Positions 10,909 through 21,760 of a DNA stretch of 64,000 nucleotides are shown here, piece by piece. Source of the stretch: Eutreptiella sp. 'Long Island Sound 2002' (lineage: Eukaryota; Euglenozoa; Euglenophyceae; Eutreptiales; Eutreptiaceae). The position numbers and the translations under genes are program-made. The notes under the pieces were generated by a model. It saw only the letters and a list, made by a program, of their open reading frames with translations. It was not told the origin of the DNA and did not search any database. Position 1 is the stretch's first letter. Each line of letters starts with the position of its first letter. The stretch is taken from assembly GCA_964036045.1 (NCBI GenBank), contig OZ038382.1, positions 116,762,929 to 116,826,928 of the forward strand, read 5' to 3'.

Positions 10909-13280
10909 TCACATCAAAACAAACAACATGGGGTTCAGAGCATATACAGCCAAGCGCCACATATAATATGCTGACCCTGAGTCAGGACAGCCCTCCTCCC
11001 TGCCAAGCCCCACCAGTTGCTGCACTATTTCTAGCCAAATCCTAAGGCCTGGTACAACTCTACACCACCTCGTCCCACTTTGAATGCAGCCATGGCCCCA
11101 TCCCGAAAAAGAAGGAAGAGCTGCCATAGCTTGCTTTTGGGATATGGCTTCCTCATACTGTTCATTTAGCAATGCTGGCATGCATTCAGGTGACATGATG
11201 CAGCTGCACATCCACTCCACTGGACCGAAACAGGAACGTCCAGTGCCAGGTGAACAGTCGAGAATGTTCCTCAGCAGACCAGTGTTATCAAACACAGTGA
11301 CTCAGTGCCATAGAGACTTGCCCCTCGCCAAATGTTGCACAGGCACAACTCGTCGTGGCCCCAGATCTGCACTGTGTGCGCTAAGCTCCCACTCCTGCTC
11401 GTGGCAATATGAATGAAGGTACAGCAGTGACGCCTGAATTTGGTGCAAATGACGTGCATGTGGGTCTGCGTACCTTCCGTACACGCCTGGGCAACGTCTG
11501 CAATATACACAACACAAACCTGAGCAGTCCTGCAACTACTGGCCACTAGCACCAAAAAGCCACAGGATAAGGAGTGCATAAAAGGTCACAAGAGAGGGCG
11601 GGCGGCCGTTTGTGCCTGAGGAAGGGCCTGCTGCAATGAAGACACACGACGAGATGATACAGATTTGGCAAGGCACAAAGCATACAGCGGCAGCAGTTGG
11701 CACAAGGGTTGGAGGGACAACAGCATGATGCAGATTTTGAATTTGCAGCCAGGAGCCCACAGCACTGAAATTGGTGTCACCTGGACGCACAAAGACCGCA
11801 GTGTGGCTGGACACTAAGACCTTGGCCATGCTATCTCCAAGTGCTTCCAGAGTCACCAAACTACTGGCTGTTGATAACGTTCTGAGTGCAGACGGGATTT
11901 ATGCAGTACTCATCAGGTCTTTTCTTGGGTAGGCAAAAAAAAAAGCAGAATAGAAAGGAATGTGTTCTGCCATAGAACTAGGTGTGCCAAACCAATACCC
12001 CTTTAAGCCCTTCTTCAAGCAACTCGGCCAGAATGGCAGAACAGACAAATGGAATTACAGAGCCACAGGGCACACCAAAGTTGTCACTTCACCACCGCCA
12101 AACGCCCGGAGCTGACCACCAGCAGCTGTCAACTGCCTTCCGTCGTTGATCACCCAGATCCCTAAACTTCTATGAACAAAATGTGCCACACAGGAACCAC
12201 TGAGATACACCATGTGTTTACATGGCTTTGGGATAGCCCGGACGACCAGTAATCGCGGAGAGATTGCTAAGAGCACTGCCTGGGTACACATTTGCCATGT
12301 GCCAATGGCCTTGGTCATTGTGATTTCATGGGAAGCCGGCGGCAGAGCCCCGCATCTCAGTGGGACCCCCCCCGTTCCAAAGCGACTGGGAAAACAGTCG
12401 TGTGCTACGCCCTACCCAACACAATGGTCAAGGAGCGGCGCTCATGCCCTGCACAATCACCACAACAAACGGTGCAGAGGCCAGCGTGCACATCTCCTCG
12501 TGGCACCATCATCAGTAACATGCACTTCTGCCACCTACAGCCTGGCGCTGTCTCTGTATGGCAACAGAGAGAAGAAAAGGGTTGTTGCTGTAACACCAGC
12601 CCCGCCTGCGAGTTGTCCTGGATTCACTTGGGGCAATATTCATCGTGGGCGTCGAGCAAACTTGATCTGGCATGGTTCCAGCCGGAGGCAACACTCGAGG
12701 CTGGGCCCTTGCGGTGTGTCAAAGGACGACTCGAGAGGGCGGAATCGGCTGGGCACACACGGCCTCTGCATACGATGCGGCCACTTTTTCAAGCAATAGG
12801 GCCATGTGCATTTGAGGACTTCAGGGCTGCTCAAACCAGTTTCAACACTCAACGTTTGCAGAACCCACAGCACATTAAGCTGGCGGCATACCAGCCCCCT
12901 TTCTCCCGTTCTGCCGATACCCTGGGACCAAACTGATGGGAACCTGCAAGACGCTACACAAAGGCCAATGCATTGGCCAGGCTGTACCGTTCTGTTCAAG
13001 CGGGTGGCCTGCCATCAGGTGCACATGCCAAAATGTGGCACGATGGCAGGGTTGCGTCTGAAGCAGGGTTGCCCCCCCTTGCGTGTCACGCATTCTCAGC
13101 CTTGGTCCGAGTGGCTAGTGTATACGTACCTCCTTGACCCCCTCTGTGCTCATGGCAGCATCTTTTTCCTGTTGTTCCAAAGCCCGCCAAAAAGCTCTCG
13201 ACTCCACCCTGCCATGTTCGAGCCCCACAAATCTGCTGACCAGCCACTGCTGTCGGTTAACTGCCACCATTGACCATCAA
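10909..13280 (-). pseudogene. decayed minus-strand gene, family unknown
   Basis: Several minus-strand segments have the composition of real protein but change frame between them: about 13280-13150 (tryptophan-rich VVDGQWWQLTDSSGW, ending at a stop), 13093-12875, 12999-12640, 12318-12055, 11859-11536, 11579-11271 and 11295-10909. Strings such as LRIWLEIVQQLVGLGREEG and QIWGHDELCLCNIW look conserved in style. No domain was recognised and no start can be set. Frame changes near 11290 and 12950 suggest frameshifts or unseen introns. A mobile-element protein is the likeliest origin, but this is inference. Confidence 0.4.
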
Positions 13281-13439
13281 CCACTGGGGCTTCCAAACGC
13301 CGTGCATTCATTCCCCCTTGGCTATTGGCTGTGCCTAGTGACGACATCATTCCTGAAGGACAGGCCTCATGGACGGAAATTGGCGACAGCGTCAGTTGGC
13401 CACAGAAGGGGTAAACATTCAGCTTATTCAGTTCTGCGG

Positions 13440-14130
13440 CATCGTAGGTACATCTTTGGCACATCTTCAGGACTGCGGGTCTGTTGTGTCCTTGATAAAG
13501 GGAGAGGGGGAGTTTTGTGCGGGGATTATTTCGCCGGGGAAATTTTTTTTGGGGGGGGTTTCGCCACCCTTTGAATCCCCAAAGCTCCCAACTGCTTCGC
13601 GCACACTTCAACGTGCAAGCCCATGCTCTGTTCAGAGGCAGGCCCAGCATTCCCCCTCCAGCACCCAAGTAGGATGAAAAACACATATAAAGGGTCTAAA
13701 ATATGGTTTGCGCAAAATATTTGATCATTACGAATGGTCAGAACCTCAAAAAAATCGGTTTTGAAAATTTCCATTTTTGAGCTGCTAAGAGTGGGAAATT
13801 GCATAAGCAAGTTGTGCCCCAGCCCCTTGACCCCGTTTAAACACCCAAACAGGGTGAAAAGCACATGAATAGGGTCAAAAAAAATGCTTTACATAGGATA
13901 TTTGACCATTGTGGATGGTTAGAATGTAGGTACATCTTTGGCACATCTTCAGGACTGCGGGTCTGTTGTGTCCTTGATAAAGGGAGAGGGGGAGTTTTGT
14001 GCGGGGATTATTTCGCCGGGGAAATTTTTTTTGGGGGGGGTTTCGCCACCCTTTGAATCCCCAAAGCTCCCAACTGCTTCGCGCACACTTCAACGTGCAA
14101 GCCCATGCTCCGTTCAGAGGCAGACAGATT
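13440..14130. repeat. 200-bp duplicated segment (two copies, 481 bp apart)
   Basis: The segment from GTAGGTACATCTTTGGCACA to GTTCAGAGGCAG lies at about 13445-13641 and again at 13926-14124. It contains a T-run/G-run centre (AATTTTTTTTGGGGGGGG). The copies are almost identical, including the homopolymers. Confidence 0.93.
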
Positions 14131-14673
14131 GGCAAATCAAAGGCCACCGAAAGCAATGTTAGTTAACAACATCTGAAAGAATCCGCTGTTCCAAATACTT
14201 GCCCAAAACTATGGACCCACAGCACAGAGCAGGGGACAATTTCGCCACCTTCCTTGGAGACACTTTTTTTCCCATTTTCCCACGAAATTATCCCTGCCCG
14301 AAATTCTATTGCCTATCAGCACGACACCTCAAAGAGGGAGGGAGCACAGTCAATCAATCAGTTAGCTAGTCATGAAGTCATTTAGAAGCCCAGCATTCCC
14401 CCTCCAGCACCCAAGTAGGATGAAAAACACATATAAAGGGTCTAAAATATGGTTTGCGCAAAATATTTGATCATTACGAATGGTCAGAACCTCAAAAAAA
14501 TCGGTTTTGAAAATTTCCATTTTTGAGCTGCTAAGAGTGGGAAATTGCATAAGCAAGTTGTGCCCCAGCCCCTTGACCCCGTTTAAACACCCAAACAGGG
14601 TGAAAAGCACATGAATAGGGTCTAAAAAAATGCTTTACATAGGATATTTGACCATTGTGGATGGTTAGAATGT
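13642..14673. repeat. 285-bp duplicated segment (two copies, 746 bp apart)
   Basis: From GCCCAGCATTCCCCCTCCAG at 13642 to GGATGGTTAGAATGTA at 13928, and again from 14388 to about 14673. This unit is itself an early member of the poly-C satellite family (GTGAAAAACACATA, TTTTTGAGCTGC, TGCATAAGCAAGTTGTG). It overlaps the other duplication at its left end, so at least two rounds of duplication are recorded. Confidence 0.9.
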
Positions 14674-17600
14674 AAAAAAAAAATCAGTTTCGGAAATTTA
14701 CATTATTGAGCTGCAGAGGCTGGAAAACCATTTAAGCAGGTTGTACCCAACCAACTTGCCCCCCCCCCCCCCAAAAAACAACAACCCAACAGGCTGAAAA
14801 CCACATAAAAAGGGTCTATAACATGCTTTACATCGGATATTTGATGATTTTGGGTGCTCAGAAGATGAAAAAATCAAGTTCGGAAATTCTATTGCCTTCG
14901 GCAAGTCCACCTCGCAGAGAATCTACCCCGAGAAACAACAGCCCCAAAAAGGGTAAAAACAACATAAATACGGCCGAAAACATGCTTTACATTCCTTGGA
15001 TGGTCATTTTGTGTGATTACCATATCAAAAAAAAAAGTTTCTGAAACTTCCATTTTTGAGCTGCAGAGGCTGGAGAACTGCATAAGCAGGTTGTGCCCCA
15101 ACCAACTTGGGACCCCTCCCCCACCCCCAAAAAAACACCCAAGTAGGGTGACCACATAGAAAGGGTCTAAAACATGCTTTACATAGGGTATTTGATGATT
15201 TTGGGTGGTCACAATGTAAAAAAATTCGGAAATTCTATTGCCTTTGGCAAGTCCACCTCGCAGAGAATCTACCACAAGGCACACACACACACACACACAC
15301 AACCCAAAAGGGTAAAACCCAAATAAACACGGCCTAAAACATGCTTTGCATACCTTGGATGGTCATTTTGTGTGATCAAAAGAAAAGTTTCGGGAATGTC
15401 AATTTTTGAGCTGCCCAGGGTGAAAAATTGCATAAGCCAGTTGTGTACCAATCCTTGGGAGACCCCCCCCCCCCCCCCTGCACCTCATACCCAAATAGGG
15501 TGAAAGACACATAAATGCGGCCGAAAACATGCTTTATATACCTTGGATGGTCATTTTGTGTGGTCACAATGTCAAAAAAATAAGTTTCGGAAACTTCCAT
15601 TCTTGAGCTTCCCAGGGTGAAAAGCTGCATAAGCAGGTTGTGTACCAATACCCCCCCCCCCCCCCCCGCCGTGCACCCAATCCCCAATTAAAGTGAAAAA
15701 CACACAAATAAGGCCTAAACCATGGTTTCCATACCTTGGATGGTCATTTTGTGTGGTCACAATACTAAAAAAATAAGTTTCGGAAACCACCAATTTTGAG
15801 CTTCCCAAGGTGAAGAACTGCATGAGCAAGTGGTGTACCAATCCCTTGGGAGACACCCCCACCCGCACCCAATACCCAAATAAGGTGAAAAAAGCATAAA
15901 TACAGCCTAAAACATGCTGTACATACCTTTGGATGGTCATTTTGTGTGGTCATGATATCAAGGCACTAAGTTTCGGAAACGTCAATTGTTGAGCTGCAAA
16001 AAGCGTCCTTGCGCATCCCAATAGGCATATAATATACAGTTACAGCATCCCTGCTTGCGCCCCTCACAGTGGGTACCACGGGGTCACCAAGGGCGCAAAC
16101 ACCGCCAACATAGCAAAAATGGCTCAAAAAAAGCATAAATTGCATCAACGCTCGTCCCACTCCGCCCCATACAATCCCCATGGAGTCGGGCCCCGGAAAC
16201 ACTTTTTCGGCTCAAAATTGAAAAAAAACCAAAAGATTCATGATTTCAGACACAAAAAAGGAGGATACGCAAATAGGCCAAACCAGGCCCAAAATAGGGG
16301 GGTATGTGGTGTTTTCCCATACATACGGGCCTGCCTAGCTTTGATCTAACAACCTCTGTGAGGTGATTCTATTGCCCGTGGCAAGTCCACCTCGCAGAGC
16401 ATCTACCCAAAGCAACACACACACACACACACACGCACACACACCCCAAAACGGTAAAAACAACATAATCAGTGCCTAAAACATGGTTTATACATCTTGG
16501 ATGGCCATTTTGTAGGGTCACAATATCAAACATGAGTTTCCAAAACGTCCATTTTTGAGCTACCTAGGGTGAAACACTGCATAAGCAAGTTGCGTACCAA
16601 TCCCTTGGGAGGACACCCCCCCCTACTCGCACCGAATCTCCAAATAAGGTGACAAACACATAAATACTGCCTAGAACATGCTTATCATACATATCTTAGA
16701 TGGTCATTTTGGGTGATCATAATATCAAAAAAACAAGTTTCGGAAACTTCCATTTTTTAGCTTCCCAGGTAAAGGTAAAAAATCTTCATCAGCAGGTTGT
16801 GTACCAATCCCTAGAGAGACACACCCCACCCCCCCAACCCCGCACCCAATACCCAAATAAGGTGAAAAACACGTAGATACGGTCTAAAAAATGCTTTACA
16901 TACCTTGGATGGTCATTTTGTGTGGTTACAATATTAAAAAAAATAAGTTTCAAAAACTTCAATTCTATTGCCTTCGGCAAGCCCACCTCACAGAAAATCT
17001 ACCCCGAGCAACACACAAAAAGTGCAGAAATACAGCCTAAAACCGGCTTTACATACCTTGGATGATCACTTTAGGTGAAGACAATATCAAAAAAAAAAAA
17101 AAGATTCAGAAAATTCCATTTTGGAGGTTCACAGAGTGAAAAAGTGTATCAGCACGTTGTGTGCCAATCCCTTGGGAGGACCCCCCCCCCGTGTGCACCT
17201 TATACACACAAATACTACGTAAAACATGCTTTACATATCTTGGACGGTCATTGTAGGTGACCATAATATCCAAAAAAATTTCGCAAACTTCAACCTTTGA
17301 GCTTTGAAGGGTGAAGACTTGCATAAGCAGGTTGTGTAACAATCCCTTGGGAGACCCCCCACCCTACCCGCACCCAATACCCAAATAAGGTGAAAAACAG
17401 ATAAAAACTGCCTAAAACATGCTTTACATATCTTGGATGGTCATTGTAGGTGACCATAATATCCAAAAAAAAGTTTCGGAATCTTCCAATTTTTGAGCTG
17501 CCTGGGGTGAAAAACCGCATAAGCAAGTTGTGTACCAATCCCTAGGGAAAAACCCCCCGTGCCCCCCCCGCGCACCCAGTACCGAAATGAAAGTGAAAAC

Positions 17601-17900
17601 CACACAATATTGCCTAAAACATGCTTTACATACCTTGGATGGTCATTGTGTGTGGTCACAACATCAAAAAAAAAGGTTCGGAAACATCAGTTTTGAGCTA
17701 CTTAGGTTGAAAACCTGCATAAGCAAATTGTGTACCAATCTCTTGGGAGACCCCCCCCCCGTGCACCCAATCCCCAAATAAGGTGAAAAACACATAAAAA
17801 TTGCCCGAAAACAGCTTTACATATCTTGGATGGTCATTTTATCCATGACATCCAAAAAACAAGTTTCGGAATCTTCCACTTTTGAGCTTCTTAGGGTTTA
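14630..17900. repeat. about 195-bp satellite with fixed poly-C tract
   Basis: Around sixteen diverged units. Landmarks in order are GTGAAAAACACATAAA, ACATGCTTTACATACC, TTGGATGGTCATTTTG, AAGTTTCGGAAACTTCC, TTTTTGAGCTGC, TGCATAAGCAGGTTGTG, then a run of 7-17 C and GCACCCAATACCCAAATA. Spacing of TTGGATGGTCATT is 188-210 bp where units are complete (15353, 15541, 15733, 15927 and so on). In some units the TGCATAAGCAG/poly-C part is replaced by another module, CTATTGCCTTCGGCAAG followed by CCACCTCGCAGAG. Homologous blocks recur at 36.1, 41.4, 46.7, 52.8 and 53.8 kb. Confidence 0.92.
16005..16372. repeat. dispersed repeat B, internally deleted copy
   Basis: This copy shares AGGCATATA...CTGT..CA, CGCCAACATAGCAAAAA, CATGGAGTCGGG, ACACTTTTTCGGCTCAAAAT and CAAAAGATTCATGATTT with the fuller copies at 36165-36790 and 54105-54760. 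It lacks their central part and then resumes at ATAGGCC...TACGGGCCTGC and TTGATCTAACAACCTCTG. It sits inside the poly-C satellite, as the other copies sit next to it. Confidence 0.85.
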
Positions 17901-18139
17901 AAACTCCAGAAGCAAGTTCGGGTACGCGACCCCCCCCCCCTTTTAAAACTCCAGAAGCAAGTTCGGGTACGCGACCCCCCCCCCTCCCTCCCCTTCGGGC
18001 CCACTTAGTGACCACGGGCCAATAGCTACCGGCCATACATATGGTGGCGCCAAAGGTGTCCGGAAAAATTTTTCATTCACCTTCCCCATGCGGCACCCGT
18101 CCCTGCCGATGCGCTGGAGTGTGGATGGGAGGCAGCGAG

Positions 18140-18360
18140 AAGGCAGGGGTGAGGTAGGCACTTCTGATTTTGTCTGCTTTGCCGGGGCCCCCAAGAATGC
18201 AGGGGTTAAGTACCATTTTCGCTCACTTCTGGGCCCCCGAGAAGGTAGGGGTGAGGCAGCCAATTCTGATTATGTCCCCTTCGTGGGGACCCCCGAGAAT
18301 GCAGGGGATACGTAGCATTTCCGCCCACTTATGGCCCCTAGAGAAGGCAGGGGTGAGGCA
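18140..18360. repeat. GC-rich repeat units related to the 8.3-kb duplication
   Basis: Three degenerate units carry AATGCAGGGG.TA followed by CATTTTCGC or CATTTCCGC, CACTT.TGG and GAGAAGG.AGGGGTGAGGCA. In reverse complement these give the CACCCCTGC...CCCC phrase of the 8.3-kb and 85-bp repeats. Confidence 0.7.
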
Positions 18361-18362
18361 AC

Positions 18363-18790
18363 ATGCGGACTCACGTGGGGAGGCACATCTTGAGGGACGA
18401 ATATGTTGTAGATGCTTGCGGCTTGTGTGGAGGTAATGAGTGCACCACAGAATTGCTCCGCAATGGCCAGGGTAAGCTTGTTTCCGTCATATTGACAAGC
18501 TGTCCCCTAGATCCCACTAACGTCTGGTGGGGGGCGATGCCCAAGGCTTCTGCACGCAGTGCACAAACGCCTACACCTTGTGTAAGGCCATTGTGTGGTT
18601 GTATGGCATGAAGATGCACTTTGATGCAAAGCATCCCGATGTCACTCCCCCCGCCAGCCTTTGCCTTCAGAGCGGGACGTTGTCCTCGCTTGGAATGTGC
18701 ATGGTGGACGCAAAAAGAAAAAAACGGGAGATGATGCGCAACACAACGAGGAGGTGGATATGGGAATGGGCCCGCCGCTAGCGAGAGGCA
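18363..18790 (+). pseudogene. zinc-finger-like fragment (HVGRHIL...CGLCGG), mobile-element type
   Basis: The plus strand opens with MRTHVGRHILRDEY, then a CGLCGG-x2-C cluster and a further cysteine (18363-about 18525). After a G-run at 18528 the reading continues in another frame (18527-18781) with CTQC, then IVWLYGMKMHF and a DAKHPD histidine. The order H-x3-H, CxxC, C, C, then CxxC and a spaced pair of histidines resembles the cysteine/histidine domain I associate with transposon-derived proteins of fungi and protists; this is from memory. The frameshift at the homopolymer and absence of flanking domains mark it as a relic. A lysine/arginine-rich tail follows. Confidence 0.4.
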
Positions 18791-18812
18791 GAGAGAGAGA
18801 GGGGGGGGGGGG

Positions 18813-18846
<34 letters not shown>
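18786..18846. repeat. GA-rich microsatellite with G-run
   Basis: AGAGAGAGAG tracts flank a run of about 14 G. This is a homopurine strand capable of triplex structure. It is a simple repeat only. Confidence 0.95.
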
Positions 18847-18847
<1 letters not shown>

Positions 18848-20221
18848 GGCGGTGGCCGCCACCAAGATCCAAACGCTCAGTCCTTCTCAAAATCTGCAGG
18901 ATGAACAAATCAATAAGTACAACAGAGAACCAATTTGAGTCGCCGAGGGCCAAACTTCTCCTGCCTCCCTCGATTAGCACCCTCCACCTGGCATTGATAG
19001 ACATTTCTAGGCAAAAAGGACAGAAAGTCCCATCAGGCATTTGAAAAGAAACACACCAAAGACACCAGACATGGGTATCAAACCCAATTCAAACAAGACG
19101 CCCCTTCCCAATGTCCGAGTCAGGCCGGCCACTGCCGCCACCCGCCCTGGGCGCCCCCTGGGTCAGAGGTGCAGCCTGTGAGGGGCAGACGCACCACTGC
19201 CTCACCAAGTGTTTCCCCCACCCCTCGCCCCGCTGCGCCCTTTGCATGCTCGACAGGTGGCGAAGGACGACGACGAAGGGGAGTGGGAGCCCCGATGGTG
19301 CCCCGCGCAGGTGACCTCCCCCCACTCCCAAGGTGGCGTACCCGGAGGGGCCTTAGGGCCTGGTGGCACCCGGGCAGCACAGCACGAGGGGGGGCTCAGG
19401 CTCAACGGCCCCCGTGCTATGCCCTAGCGGCCAGCCCCACTTCTAGCACGCGCACAAAGCACGTAGGCCTTAGGGCCCAAGGGGCAACACGACACATACA
19501 ACCGGCGCCTTAGGCGTCTTGACACCTAGCCACAACACCTCACCAAAGCAGGCCCTTTAGGGGGTTGTTGAGCCAGCCCCAGTCAGTTCGCCGGCCCGGG
19601 CTACGCACACACACCCGCACAACACAGCAGATGCGCGCGAAAGCGGCGACAACGCGCGAGAGAGCGTCCAAGGGCAACCCCCCCCCCCCCCCCCCTGTAT
19701 GGAGTCTGTTTGAGTTGCTGTCTGGTTGGGACAAGCAGACGAGCAGAATCAAAACAAAAGCCTCATCAGTGGTACCATAGGCGCCTTTCGGTCTGGTGAG
19801 AGATGTGCAACAAGGAACAGCAGCAGTTGCTCACCACGTACTGGAACGTGACTGAAATCGACTTGACCTACAGAGATCACAGTGTCAGATGACACCGCGA
19901 CTCTATCTTATGAATCAGTCACAATGTGCAGGCACTTGGGCACTGAAGCACAACCCCCTAGTGTGGCAGCGGTATCACTGGCCGCCAAGCACACACAGGG
20001 ATAAAAAATAGCAACTCAGATATATGCATACCATACGGAATCCGTGGCTCAACCAAATAACACCCCCCCCCCGGTCATCTGGTTTTCTGTAGTCTGTCAC
20101 ATTATATATCAGACAGGACATTGAAATCGCTATCCCAGGGAGCCCCCCCCCCACACGGAGCAGCGCGGGCAAGAAGACCCGGGTGCCAACCACATGCGCT
20201 GGAAGCGGGCTAGCCCCCAAC

Positions 20222-20223
<2 letters not shown>
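18847..20223. other. unassigned GC-rich region
   Basis: Open frames on both strands between 19089 and 19513 overlap completely and are proline/glycine/arginine-rich, as expected for GC-rich DNA. A 19-C run lies at about 19677. No coding call is justified. Confidence 0.4.

Positions 20224-20278
<55 letters not shown>
20224..20278. repeat. (TG)n microsatellite, about 27 units
   Basis: Uninterrupted alternating TG for about 55 bases. It generates spurious Val-Cys and His-Thr peptides in overlapping frames. Confidence 0.98.
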
Positions 20279-20279
<1 letters not shown>

Positions 20280-20329
20280 GCGCCCTGCACCCCACCCACC
20301 AGCGGCAGGCTTGTCACAGGGCAGTGACA

Positions 20330-20966
20330 CAACATGCCGCATCCTTTCGCCTCTCTCTCGCCAGCGGAGCAGCAAGAGCAGCTAGGCCAGCAGATGTATT
20401 CCCAATCTCGGGCTCTGGGTGGAACCCGGCGCAGGCGACAGTGGAGATCACGGCGCGGCACCACGAGGCGAAGATCAATGTCATGGGGGTGCCAGTGCCG
20501 CGCAGCCCCACACTAGCATCCGTTGCGGTGACGTGGTGTGCGCTGGCCAGCCCGTCGAGGCCACTGAGACTGCAGCAGTACGACCTGAGCGTCCTGGAAG
20601 AGCGCCCGTCGGGATACTCGTGGCGCACCTACTAGACGTGCATGGAGGAGCTGATGGAGTACGCGTCGCGGGAAGCGGCGCCCCGGAGATCGGACCTGGT
20701 GCAGGCCGCGGCGAGGCACATGGAGGCCTGGGGCGGCGGCATAGCCGTGCACATGCCACACTCAACCCTTGATGTGCCATCCCGTGGAAATCCTCTTGCC
20801 AGCGGGCAACCTAATCGTGCCGATGGGTGTGTTGCTGGGGAGGAGGGAAGAACTCCGGAATGGCCCCGACCTCCAAGAAATCAGCGAAGGCACGACGCAT
20901 AGCATCAAGTCGGATGCGAAGGTCAACACCTGTCCGCGCCAAAGGTGGCATTGGCATGAATGCTAA
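20330..20966 (+). pseudogene. coding remnant, plus strand, family unknown
   Basis: One frame runs through LQQYDLSVLEERPSGYSW, meets a TAG at 20633, and continues in the same frame with MEELMEYASREAAPRRSDL up to about 20760. A second frame then carries VEILLPAGNLIVPMGVLLG and REELRNGPDLQEISEG (about 20775-20940). Both parts have good protein character, so this looks like one protein broken by a stop and a frameshift. No family was recognised. The GC-rich composition matches the retroelement-like sequences to the right, which makes a mobile origin plausible. Confidence 0.4.
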
Positions 20967-21760
20967 TCCGGCCATCCAAGGCACATACACAACTTCCGCC
21001 ACACATACACCGCCGGCCCCTTACTGCGCCACTCCGCAACCGACCAGGACCCATATAGGAGCGGAGCACCGAAGTAAGCTCGGGCACAACCCTTGTCGGT
21101 GTCCACCATCGCACGTGGCCATCCATGCTTGCAACCCTCCTCTGACCAATGACCACGAGGACCCGCCCTTCAGGCGTCCGGAGCAAAACCCGCTACACCG
21201 GAGCGGGGCATCGGCCGGCGCCTGAGGTTGGCCAAGGCTCCGCCTTGAGTGGAGCATCGGCCACCCGGCGCAGTTCATATGTGAGAAGGGCAACGGGGTA
21301 CGTGCGGACCCTGGTGCGGATCACTCTAGTGACCGGGACATCAATGCCGCACGGGCAATACATGTATTTGCCCCCCTCGCGGGACTCTCCCAGTCCCCCC
21401 CCCCCCCCCGCTGTGCAGATGAGGGTAATCTTGGGCATTCTGAGAATGGGTAGACCATGCACCTCTCGCTCCCGATCTGAACCTTCTCCCACCAAATCCC
21501 CCCGCCCCTGCTATTAGAGCTGTTTGTATGTGCCCCTGTGTCGTAGATGTGTGTGCGATGTCCATGAGTGATGGGAGGAGCTAAGGGGGGTGGGGAACTC
21601 AAAAGGTGCTTCATCCACCTCATCTTCGACGGGGATGGCCGTCCTTGGGTGTGACAAGAGCTGCATGTGTAGACGGTTTCATGTATCAGGCCCGTGCCGC
21701 CGTGGGGTGGTACCCCGTCCCATCCTGCTATAGCCCCGTGTGCGGACTCTGATTGCTTTG

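Noticed and set aside
14880-15010. tRNA-like look of the TTCTATTGCCTTCGGCAAGT / CCACCTCGCAGAG module
   Set aside because: Small dyads are present, but no full cloverleaf, T-loop sequence or acceptor stem could be formed around it.
20183-20464. Cys-Val and His-Thr repeat peptides
   Set aside because: Direct translation of the (TG)n microsatellite.
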